A stretch of DNA of 64,000 nucleotides. Origin: Vampirovibrionales bacterium. Its GTDB lineage: Bacteria; Cyanobacteriota; Vampirovibrionia; Vampirovibrionales; Vampirovibrionaceae. The stretch spans positions 1,860,001 through 1,924,000 of the forward strand of contig JADJRF010000005.1 in NCBI GenBank assembly GCA_016712355.1, in the 5' to 3' direction. The position numbers were made by a program, and so were the translations under genes. This document shows, piece after piece, positions 1 to 6,780 of this stretch. Numbering within the stretch: the first letter of the stretch is position 1; every line of letters begins with the position of its first letter. Under the pieces are notes generated by a model that was not told where the DNA came from, did no database searches, and worked only from the letters and a program-made list of their open reading frames with translations.

Positions 1-1
1 C

Positions 2-112
2 TCAGGTTTTCCATTCAAATCGCGCGTCAGCCGGGTCGGCGATGAATACGGATACTGGCTCTTGAGGTTATTAACTCTGATTCCCCCTGAATTTTTCAGC
101 GAGATGAAATAG
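2..112 (+). CDS. C-terminal end of an unidentified protein (partial)
   Basis: An open frame runs from the window edge to a TAG at 110-112 and encodes about 36 residues ending in ...FFSEMK. Its stop lies 17 bases before the ATG of the next gene, and the ribosome binding site of that gene (AGGAG, 116-120) sits between them, which is the spacing expected inside an operon. The visible part mixes basic and hydrophobic residues and has no motif I can name. The start is outside the window, so both function and reality are uncertain. Confidence 0.4.
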   Translation, partial: SGFPFKSRVSRVGDEYGYWLLRLLTLIPPEFFSEMK

Positions 113-129
113 CTCAGGAGAATGCGCAG

Positions 130-363
130 ATGAGAAGAGTCGTGATGCAGGAACGCTCCTTGTCCCCCGTCGAAAAACTCACGCTGTGGCTGGCCAGTCT
201 GGCGTTGATGGTCGGCGCCAGCGCCTCGGTCGTCCAGGGCGATCGCCCGCTTCCCAAAATTGTCGATTTACTCAAATTCAACGCCGATACGCCTCTTGCG
301 CAATTGCATCAGGCGATTATCAGCGGCTTTACGCCTCCTGGCCTGTCGCTGTTTGTGCGCTAA
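130..363 (+). CDS. Small single-pass membrane protein, unknown
   Basis: This encodes 77 residues. An AGGAG at 116-120 is nine bases before the ATG at 130, which fixes the start; an ATG at 122 runs into a stop after three codons. Residues 1-15 are charged, about 16-36 form one hydrophobic segment, and the rest is a short polar-amphipathic tail, so a membrane-anchored protein with a small tail is likely. I recognise no family. It may be the last gene of an operon entering from the left, because a terminator-like hairpin follows at 422-479. Two overlapping frames (186-485 and 260-499) lack a comparable ribosome binding site. Confidence 0.55.
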   Translation: MRRVVMQERSLSPVEKLTLWLASLALMVGASASVVQGDRPLPKIVDLLKFNADTPLAQLHQAIISGFTPPGLSLFVR

Positions 364-421
364 GCGGGCCGAGCGTTTCGATTTTTCTTTCACTCATTTC
401 AACAACACACAGTTCAACGAC

Positions 422-479
422 CCAACCAGCGGGGAAATCGGTTCCTTTCCCCGCCGGGTTGGGGCGTTGGCCGTTTTTT
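422..479 (+). terminator. Rho-independent terminator-like hairpin
   Basis: The arms 422-437 and 446-462 pair over about 15 bases with one bulge and a mismatch (CCAACC...GGGGAAA against TTTCCCC...GGTTGG). A run of six T follows at 474-479. The T-run is 12 bases beyond the stem, further than ideal, so efficiency is uncertain. Confidence 0.5.
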
Positions 480-510
480 GTATGATGATTCTTTCATGAG
501 TGCTGCCTTT

Positions 511-1431
511 TGGGGGCCGTTCCCGCCCCCAAACCCCCACCCTGTCTTTATTTGAGGGCTTCGCCCTCAAGGCCCGTTTTATTGCCTGCCTGCGTGTTTG
601 AGGGCTTGGCCCTCAAGGCGGGTTTTATCGCCTGCCTGCGTGGCGCAGGGGCAGAAAATCTTCCGGGTTTTATGTTCCCCTCCTGATAATGGGGCGTTCC
701 CGCCCCTAGGCCCCTGTCCTGTCTGTGTTTGAGGGCTTGGCCCTCAAGGCGGGTTTTTCCGCCTGCCTGCGTGGCGCAGGGGCAGAAAATCTTCCGGATT
801 TTATGTCCCCCTCCTCATAATGGGGCGTTCCCGCCCCTAGGCCCCTGCCCTGTCTGTGTTTGAGGGCTGGGTCCTCAAGGCGGGTTTTTCCGCCTGCCTG
901 CGTGGCGCAGGGGCAGAAAATCTTCCGGGTTTTATGCTCCCTCCTCATAATGGGGCGTTCCCGCCCCCGAGCCCCTGCCCTGTCTGTGTTTGAGGGCTGG
1001 GTCCTCAAGGCGGGTTTTATCGCCTGCCTGCGTGGCGCAGGGGGCAGAAAATCTTCCGGATTTTATGTCCCCCTCCTGATGATGGGGCGTTCCCGCCCCT
1101 AGGCCCCTGTCCTGTCTGTGTTTGAGGGCTTGGCCCTCAAGGCGGGTTTTTCCGCCTGCCTGCGTGGCGCAGGGGCAGAAAATCTTCCGGGTTTTATGTC
1201 CCCCCCTCCTGATGATGGGGCGTTCCCGCCCCGAGCCCCTGCCCTGTCTGTGTTTGAGGGCTTGGCCCTCAAGGCGGGTTTTTTCGCCTGCCCGCGTGGC
1301 GCAGGGGCAGAAAATCTTCCGGATTTTATGTCCCCCTCCTGATGATGGGGCGTTCCCGCCCCTAGGCCCCTGTCCTGTCTGTGTTTGAGGGCTTGGCCCT
1401 CAAGGCGGGTTTTTCCGCCTGCCTGCGTGGC
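511..1431 (+). repeat. Tandem array 1: 131-bp hairpin-rich units
   Basis: A boundary copy lies at about 511-596 and is followed by units starting (at TTTGAGGGCT) at 597, 728, 859, 989, 1121, 1253 and 1383, the last one partial. The period is 130-132 bp. Each full unit has three inverted repeats: TTGAGGGC..GCCCTCAA, GGCG(G)..(C)CGCC around a T-run, and GGGGCG-TTCC-CGCCCC. Neighbouring units at 859 and 989 share the same two substitutions in the first hairpin, as expected from unit duplication. There are no variable spacers, so this is not a CRISPR array. Open frames inside it are products of repetition. The gap between the 77-residue gene and fliS is otherwise empty apart from a terminator and a short frame at 1439-1582. 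Confidence 0.95.
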
Positions 1432-1438
1432 AGGTTAG

Positions 1439-1582
1439 GGCGATTTTGGCAAAATCAGGGGCGCGGCGGCGGTGCGCGGCCTCCTCCAGATGGACGAGGC
1501 CTTGGCGGACGGTTCAAGTTTCAGCCCCGGCGCGCCGATGCTCTCTGTACAGATGTCGGCCTTTGACGTCGACGCCGAATGA
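1439..1582 (+). other. Short open frame between array 1 and fliS, possible gene remnant
   Basis: A frame opens just after a TAG at 1436-1438 and closes with TGA at 1580-1582, 16 bases before the fliS start. The possible starts are GTG 1472 and ATG 1490; the latter gives MDEALADG and about 31 residues. The composition looks like protein rather than repeat, and the frame begins exactly where array 1 stops. It could be the 3' end of a flagellar gene cut off by the array, or it could be chance. No family was recognised. Confidence 0.25.
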
Positions 1583-1598
1583 GAGAGCGCGCCCGTTT

Positions 1599-2063
1599 AT
1601 GAGCGGACCCTCGGCTTACGCCAAGCAAGCCCAGCACTACAAAGAGCAGGCGGTGACCACCGCCACGCCGGAAGAAATTTTAATCATGCTCTACGACGGC
1701 GCGATTCGCTTTCTCAATGCCGCGCGTAAAGGTCTCGAAACCGGCGATATCGAAAAATCGCATAACAACCTCATTAAAACCCAGCGCATTATTACCGAAC
1801 TCATGTGCAGCCTGAATATCGAAATCGGCGGAGAAGCCGCCCAGAATCTGTACCGGCTGTACGATTATCTGCACTACCGGCTGGTAGAAGCCAACCTCAA
1901 AAAAGATGTTACGATGGTGGATGAAGTCCTCGGCCATATGCGCTCGCTGCGCGACACATGGCGCGAAGCCATCGAAATTGCGTTGCGCGAGCGGGCGGGC
2001 GCTCTGAACGCCTCTGCGCCGTTGGAAAGGGAAGCCAGTGAAGGACGACGCGACAGCGCCTGA
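1599..2063 (+). CDS. fliS: Flagellar export chaperone FliS
   Basis: This encodes 154 residues. FliS binds the C-terminal helix of flagellin in the cytoplasm, stops it polymerising early and hands it to the flagellar export gate. The sequence has the usual FliS opening (YxxQAVTTATPEEILIMLYDG) followed by four amphipathic helices. It is slightly longer than typical FliS because of an acidic/Ala-rich tail. The ATG at 1599 is chosen because homology begins there; the longer frame back to 1446 runs into the repeat array. The FliT-like gene overlaps its end by 26 bases, so the two are co-translated. No flagellin or fliD lies inside the window. Confidence 0.93.
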   Translation: MSGPSAYAKQAQHYKEQAVTTATPEEILIMLYDGAIRFLNAARKGLETGDIEKSHNNLIKTQRIITELMCSLNIEIGGEAAQNLYRLYDYLHYRLVEANLKKDVTMVDEVLGHMRSLRDTWREAIEIALRERAGALNASAPLEREASEGRRDSA

Positions 2064-2451
2064 TGCGCCCCCCTCCCTGACGTCTGCCATGAGATCAGCG
2101 ACGAGCAGCCTTCAGGCGGAATTCGAGCATCTGGAGCGGCTTTCCAACGCTCTGCTGAATGCGCTTGCGGCGGAAGACGTGCATCAAATCGCCCAGTTGC
2201 TGTTTCAGCGCGGCGAACGCATCCGCGCGATTCAGGCGTATGACCTGACTCAGCAGTCAGCGGACGTTCAGGCGTTTCTCAAGCAGAAAATGGACGCCGT
2301 GGAGTTCCTCGAACCTGCCATCCAGCTTAAAATCGGCGCCCTGACCCGAGCCTTCGCCGACAAGCTGAATCAGACCCGTGAGCAAAAATGGCTGGTCCGT
2401 CGTTACAAAACCGTCGACGACGATAGCGCGGCAGACGGCTCACGCGCATAA
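2038..2451 (+). CDS. FliT-like flagellar chaperone candidate
   Basis: This encodes 137 residues, starting with GTG inside the end of fliS; an AAGGGA lies at about 2027-2032. The protein is almost wholly alpha-helical and charged, with no signal peptide or membrane segment. Size, helical character and translational coupling to fliS match FliT/FlgN-type secretion chaperones, which bind the cap protein FliD or the hook-junction proteins. The identification rests mainly on gene neighbourhood because the sequence similarity I can see is weak. A general helical partner of FliS would be the alternative. Confidence 0.6.
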   Translation: MKDDATAPDAPPSLTSAMRSATSSLQAEFEHLERLSNALLNALAAEDVHQIAQLLFQRGERIRAIQAYDLTQQSADVQAFLKQKMDAVEFLEPAIQLKIGALTRAFADKLNQTREQKWLVRRYKTVDDDSAADGSRA

Positions 2452-2573
2452 AATCGCAGATCGCCTCTGGCAATTGTAACAATTCCGCCTCCCTCTCTCC
2501 AGATTTCCGGCTTTCGGTCGAGTCCTTTCTGGACATACGAGAATTCACAGTGTTAAGAAGGAAGGCCCGGCAG

Positions 2574-3401
2574 ATGATGATGCGAAACGCCCATGGTCGC
2601 TCCGCCATTGAAACTGGCGCCCTGACGGCGCTCATTGGACTGGCGGCAGTTCCGGCGATCCTGTTATTTTCGCAAAACTACGACGACAGCCTCCACCATG
2701 TCGGCAATGCGGCCGCCAACGCGCCCGTCCTGTCGTTATTGAACCGTCAAGCCGGCGACGGTCCGCCCGCCCTCTCGCGCAGCGAGCTGCCCTCTGCGCT
2801 GCCCAACGCGCCAGAGACCGGAATCAGCGCGAGCGTCGCCATGAACAGCCTTGCCCAGCAGGGCCCCGACCCCAGTCTGGCGACAGAGGGCATTGCCGCA
2901 AGAAGCGCGCCAGACCCGCTTCCCGCGATGGGCTCGGTGACCACCTCCGCCCAAGGTCAGGTCCTCAAGACGGCGGCTCCGGCGTCCTCTTTGACGCCGC
3001 TACCCGCCGATGCCTTGCCCGGTAGCGCGGCTGGCCAGCCGTATGGCGGGCAATCACAGGGATTGGAAACGCTCGCCGCGCAAATTGCCACGCTCGACCA
3101 GCAGATTGCCCAGAGCCCGCCTGCGACGCCGACTCAGGTCGCGCAACTGGAGTCACTGGTGACGCAATATTCGCGTCAATATGACGTCCTGTCGCAGAAC
3201 CTGCCGCCCGACGCCCCGGTTCGCCAAGCGATGAAAGCGCGCGCCGATCAGGTTTACAGAAGCGCGCAGCGACATTATCCGCCGCCCTCGAAACGAAATC
3301 CTCAGCAAACGGCCTCAACTGCCTCTTCGGGTATGGTTGTCAGCGCTTCGAAACCCTTGCCGGTCGTCAGCGGCGCGGGGGGAAGTCCGCCCCTGCGCTA
3401 G
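2574..3401 (+). CDS. Long protein with Flp-pilin-like N-terminal segment
   Basis: This encodes 275 residues. A strong GAAGGAAGG (2558-2566) is placed for the ATG at 2574 rather than the upstream GTG at 2550. The N-terminus reads GRSAIETGALTALIGLAAV..., which resembles the Flp pilin pattern (G-x-x-x-I-E-x-G-L/A followed by a 20-residue hydrophobic helix). True Flp pilins are only about 50-70 residues. Here a roughly 220-residue Pro/Ala/Ser/Gln-rich low-complexity region follows, with a Gln-rich helical patch near residues 165-225. It is probably membrane-anchored with an extended surface domain. The function is unknown. A second long protein with a similar start lies at 47373. Confidence 0.7.
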   Translation: MMMRNAHGRSAIETGALTALIGLAAVPAILLFSQNYDDSLHHVGNAAANAPVLSLLNRQAGDGPPALSRSELPSALPNAPETGISASVAMNSLAQQGPDPSLATEGIAARSAPDPLPAMGSVTTSAQGQVLKTAAPASSLTPLPADALPGSAAGQPYGGQSQGLETLAAQIATLDQQIAQSPPATPTQVAQLESLVTQYSRQYDVLSQNLPPDAPVRQAMKARADQVYRSAQRHYPPPSKRNPQQTASTASSGMVVSASKPLPVVSGAGGSPPLR

Positions 3402-3422
3402 CCAGAAAACAGTCGGCGTCCG

Positions 3423-3875
3423 TTACCGCTTTTGCGATAACAGGCGCGCGATATCGGTCAGGGCCGTCGAAACGCTTCGCCGGATCCATTGCCAGGCGTC
3501 ACGGCATTGTGCCAGCGGCTTCAGTAGCACCTCGCGCTCATGAAATACCGCCGTGCGATGCTCGACGGGATAGGCGCTGAGCATATAGGGCGGCAAGTCG
3601 CGATTGTCTGCCAGAAAGGCCGCTATTTGCGACAACAGCGCGAGTTGCGCATCCATATAGAACATCTCGCCGCGTTGCTGGACTTCGTCGGCTTCAAAAT
3701 GCAACAGCGCCTGATAGGCGGCATCCAGCGACGGGTCCGCGCCACTGGGCGCCGGCCAGCGATTAATTGCCTGACGCGCGGTCAGCGATTCTTCCACGGC
3801 CTGTTGCAGTAATCCTGCGCAGTCGCGACGCAATTGCGCAATATCAGGCGGCGGCGGGAGCAGGGACGGGGCCAT
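3423..3875 (-). CDS. Unknown helical cytosolic protein
   Basis: This encodes 150 residues with no signal peptide, membrane segment or recognisable motif. It is mostly alpha-helical, with a proline run at the N-terminus (LLPPPPD). It lies 23 bases downstream of the arginine-hydrolase gene on the same strand and is probably co-transcribed with it. Its stop codon faces the end of the preceding plus-strand gene across 21 bases. The assignment as a real gene rests on operon spacing and unbroken coding character. Confidence 0.6.
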   Translation of the reverse strand: MAPSLLPPPPDIAQLRRDCAGLLQQAVEESLTARQAINRWPAPSGADPSLDAAYQALLHFEADEVQQRGEMFYMDAQLALLSQIAAFLADNRDLPPYMLSAYPVEHRTAVFHEREVLLKPLAQCRDAWQWIRRSVSTALTDIARLLSQKR

Positions 3876-3898
3876 GGCGAATCAGCAGTCTCCCGCGC

Positions 3899-5053
3899 TT
3901 AACCCACGCGCAGCGTCAGGCATTTACACGAGCCGCCGGATTTCAGAAATTCGCTCATGTCGAGACCGACCACGTTGAAGCCGCGCGCGCCCAGTATCTC
4001 GCGCAGGCGCGCCGACGGGCGGTTGAGAATCACGGCGTCGTCAATATTGACGGCATTGCAGGCGAAATCGGCGGCTTCTTCCGGCGTCACTTCAATTAAC
4101 AGCTCTGGCGGAATATTGGCGCGCACGACGCTTTGCCCCCAGTCATCGAAGGCGCCGGGATAAAACAGCGTATGCCCCCCGCGAAGCGGACACAGGCAGA
4201 CGTCGATATGATAAAAACGCGGATCGATTAATTCCAGCGACAGGACCGGCAGGCCCGTTTGCGCGGTAATCGCCGAGTGGGAGGCCAGCGCCGATCGGGT
4301 TTTATAGCCCGCAAACACCCGATCGCGCCAGATTAACGCATCGCCCGCGCCTTCAAAGTGAATACCCGGCGCCATGGTCGCCACGCGAAAGCCCTGTTCT
4401 TGAAACCATCGCTGGACATGCGGCTCTTCGCCCTGCCGCTCTGGGAACTTATAATGCGCGATGATGGCGCAGTCGCCGTAGACAAAAGCGGCGTTCGCCG
4501 TAAAAACGAGATCCGGCAAGCCCGCGACCGGCTGAAGACGCAGCGTTTGCGCGCCCGCCGCTTCGATGGCCTGGGCCAGCGCTTCCCATTGCTGACGGGC
4601 CATCGCCCCGTCGCACGCGCCGCCAACGCTCATCCACGGGTTGATGGCGTACTCAATGGTGAAATAATCCGGCGCGCACATCAGGACTTTAGGCGTTTGC
4701 GGCGCGCCCAGAGGCGATGCGCCGATTTTGAGGGGACTGGCCTCGCATGCCGCAGCCAGAGCGGCCCCGCGCCCCTGACGGCAATCGCTGGAGGGGAACG
4801 GCGTTTTGTCGAGATGCGGCTGGAGAGCGGCCACAATGGCTTCCAGCGCGGCGTTATCTGCGGCGGCGACCTCAATCGAGGCGAACGAAAACTCGCGCCG
4901 CGACTGACCAATGGTGAGCGCATTCAGGGCGTAATCGCCGCCCATGGCTTCAATCAGGTCGAGGACCTTGGCCAGGGTCAGCGAGTCAAGCAGATGGCCG
5001 CTGAGCGTCACTTCGCGGCGAACCGCAAACGCGGGATTAAACGCTGTCGTCAT
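3899..5053 (-). CDS. Arginine/dimethylarginine hydrolase with ArgZ-type N-terminal domain
   Basis: This encodes 384 residues. About residues 11-85 (REVTLSGHLLDSLTLAKVLD...) match the LOR/SDH-type domain found in the C-terminal half of cyanobacterial ArgZ/AgrE. Residues 122-384 form a guanidine-modifying (amidinotransferase/DDAH) fold with PDLVFTANAA (180-189), FEGAGD (233-238), YHID (281-284) and GGSCKCLTL near the C-terminus. These give plausible catalytic Asp181, Glu234, His282 and Cys378. The likely reaction is hydrolysis of arginine or a methylarginine at the guanidinium group. The domain order is the reverse of ArgZ, and the ornithine cyclodeaminase part is missing. The start is set at ATG 5053, where the conserved domain begins; the frame extends upstream to 5170 but that part looks non-coding. 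Confidence 0.82.
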   Translation of the reverse strand: MTTAFNPAFAVRREVTLSGHLLDSLTLAKVLDLIEAMGGDYALNALTIGQSRREFSFASIEVAAADNAALEAIVAALQPHLDKTPFPSSDCRQGRGAALAAACEASPLKIGASPLGAPQTPKVLMCAPDYFTIEYAINPWMSVGGACDGAMARQQWEALAQAIEAAGAQTLRLQPVAGLPDLVFTANAAFVYGDCAIIAHYKFPERQGEEPHVQRWFQEQGFRVATMAPGIHFEGAGDALIWRDRVFAGYKTRSALASHSAITAQTGLPVLSLELIDPRFYHIDVCLCPLRGGHTLFYPGAFDDWGQSVVRANIPPELLIEVTPEEAADFACNAVNIDDAVILNRPSARLREILGARGFNVVGLDMSEFLKSGGSCKCLTLRVG

Positions 5054-5166
5054 GCAGAGGGCTTCATCAGGGCGCTTATACGGGGGAGGTCTTGAAGGCA
5101 ATGCGGGGCGTCGTTGCGAGAGACGCGCGGGGAGTTCCGTCATCGTCGCGCACGGCGGGCGCAGAA

Positions 5167-6111
5167 TCAAGCCTTGGGCGAGGGCGTGCGACAGGCCGCG
5201 CCCTGACGGGTTCCGCGTCGGCGAAACACGGCGTCAATGGCGTTCATGACTTCCAGTTTACGCATCATCCAGCGCGGGGCGACCACGTGTTGATGATGCC
5301 CGTTGCCTGCCACGCGATGAATGACGCAGTGCGGGGGCAGGCGTTCAATGAAATCGCAGACGGTTTCAACGTATTCGGCTTGTTCCATGGGGCGCCAGCG
5401 GCCCTGGGCATATTCTTTTGCCAGTTGGGTCTTTTCCATCGCTACCAGCAAGTGAATCTTGACGCCGCGAACATCCAGCGCGGCCAGCGCATCCGCGCTC
5501 GCCATCATATCGGCATGGGATTCGCCGGGCAGGCCGAGAATTACATGGATTGTATGGTCGAGATCGCGCGCGCGCGTCATCTCATAGGCCTTGAGAAAGT
5601 CCGCATGCGTTTCGCAGCGATTCAGGCGCGCAAGCGTCGCGTCGTGAATGGTCTGCATGCCGTATTCGACAGAGATAGAGCGATCGGGGCGCTGGTATGA
5701 AGCGATTAAATCGAGCTTGTCCGCATCCACGCAATCGGGCCGCGTGGAAATAGCGAGCCCCATCACGTCAGGATGCGCCGCGAGCGCCTCGTCGTATAAA
5801 GCTTTCAGACGCGCAGCGGGGGCATAGGTGTTGGTATGCGACTGAAAATAAGCGATGAATTTTTCCGCGCCGAATCGCGCGCGCTGCCGCTCGATGTTTT
5901 GCTGAATCTGTGCCGTCAGGCTGTCGGCGGGATTCTGCGCGCGCGACGACGAGCCGGTCTCGTCGCAGAACGTGCAGCCGCCGCGACCCTTGGCCCCGTC
6001 AATATTAGGACAGGTGAAACCCGCGTCGAGCGTCACTTTGTAGATCTTGGCGCCGAACGTGTCTTGAAGATAGCGGCGATACGAGCGGTAATACGGCGTC
6101 GGCGCGTCCAT
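5167..6111 (-). CDS. TIGR01212-family radical SAM protein (YhcC-like)
   Basis: This encodes 314 residues, the usual family length. The cluster-binding segment CPNIDGAKGRGGCTFC supplies Cys34, Cys46 and Cys49, the long-spaced radical SAM motif typical of this family. Strongly conserved blocks follow (YFQSHTNTYAP, ISTRPDC, VEYGMQT, HVILGLPGE). It should bind a [4Fe-4S] cluster and S-adenosylmethionine; the physiological substrate of the family is not established. The start is ATG 6109-6111, immediately before the conserved YYRSYRRYLQ. It ends about 115 bases before the arginine-hydrolase start on the same strand. Confidence 0.9.
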   Translation of the reverse strand: MDAPTPYYRSYRRYLQDTFGAKIYKVTLDAGFTCPNIDGAKGRGGCTFCDETGSSSRAQNPADSLTAQIQQNIERQRARFGAEKFIAYFQSHTNTYAPAARLKALYDEALAAHPDVMGLAISTRPDCVDADKLDLIASYQRPDRSISVEYGMQTIHDATLARLNRCETHADFLKAYEMTRARDLDHTIHVILGLPGESHADMMASADALAALDVRGVKIHLLVAMEKTQLAKEYAQGRWRPMEQAEYVETVCDFIERLPPHCVIHRVAGNGHHQHVVAPRWMMRKLEVMNAIDAVFRRRGTRQGAACRTPSPKA

Positions 6112-6229
6112 CGGGACGTGGGCTCCAGCAACAGGGCGATGCTCATCACCATACACGAGAAACAGCCCGGCGCGCGAGAGCCAGAGGTCGCCAATTGCGC
6201 GCCGATGGCAAGCTCGTGCGTCCAGGGGA

Positions 6230-6257
6230 TTGCGAGCGCGGGCGCAATCGCTACAAT
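6230..6257 (+). promoter_or_regulatory. Putative sigma-70 promoter for the Cys-rich protein
   Basis: TTGCGA at 6230-6235 and TACAAT at 6252-6257 are separated by 16 bases, upstream of the gene starting at 6343. Four of six and five of six positions match the consensus. Confidence 0.4.
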
Positions 6258-6342
6258 GCCGTTTGTATCGTTTTGTAAATACCCCGCCGTCGAACGCGTC
6301 GGCAATAGGGCATTGGGCGGAGCAGACGAGGTGACAGGCGGC

Positions 6343-6651
6343 ATGTCGACAACGGATACGACGCATGGGGTTGAGCTGGAGCGCTACTGGAAATCATACG
6401 CCTCCGAGCCGCCCATTCCGGGGTTAGCCCCTTCAGATGAGGACGTGTCGGCGTCCATTACGCAGACCTGGACGGATCAGGCCATTAAGTGCTACCTCAC
6501 CAGCGCCGATTGCGTTAATTGTTCGATTTTAAAGGGACGCTATTCGTTCCAGTGCCAGATGAACAAAGTTGTGCCCGCGCTGCTCACCGCGCTTGGAAAA
6601 CCGGATGCGGCGCGCGTCCAGAAGCTTTTACCCTATCTGGAGCAGTATTAA
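6343..6651 (+). CDS. Small cysteine-cluster protein, unknown
   Basis: This encodes 102 residues. GAGGTGA at 6328-6334 is an excellent ribosome binding site for the ATG at 6343. A cluster of four cysteines, Cys50-x6-Cys57-x2-Cys60-x10-Cys71, lies in a segment that begins WTDQAIKCY and could bind a metal or an iron-sulfur cluster. Before it is an acidic region and after it an amphipathic helix rich in Leu and Ala. No signal peptide is present. It is monocistronic, with its own promoter-like sequence at 6230-6257 and a strong terminator at 6695-6722. I cannot assign a function. Confidence 0.75.
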   Translation: MSTTDTTHGVELERYWKSYASEPPIPGLAPSDEDVSASITQTWTDQAIKCYLTSADCVNCSILKGRYSFQCQMNKVVPALLTALGKPDAARVQKLLPYLEQY

Positions 6652-6694
6652 CGGTTGAGAGTGACGAAAATTCCCTACGAAAAGTAGATTCTTG

Positions 6695-6722
6695 CCGGCG
6701 ATCCCCCTCGCCGGTTTTTTTT
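6695..6722 (+). terminator. Strong rho-independent terminator
   Basis: The 7-bp stem CCGGCGA (6695-6701) / TCGCCGG (6708-6714) with a 6-base loop is followed directly by eight T. It ends the transcript of the small Cys-rich gene and isolates it from nadB. Confidence 0.9.
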
Positions 6723-6780
6723 GTCTGTTTCTGCGACAATACGCGAAAGAGTTGTCCGCCTTCGCTTTTGGACGCCTGCT

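Noticed and set aside
511..1431. Either array as a CRISPR locus
   Set aside because: Units are 127-144 bp of near-identical sequence with no unique spacers, and no cas genes are present.
706..1566. Several overlapping frames inside array 1 on both strands, some with starts and similar repeated peptides
   Set aside because: They repeat with the 131-bp DNA unit, change frame between units and carry no independent ribosome binding sites. They are products of the repeat.
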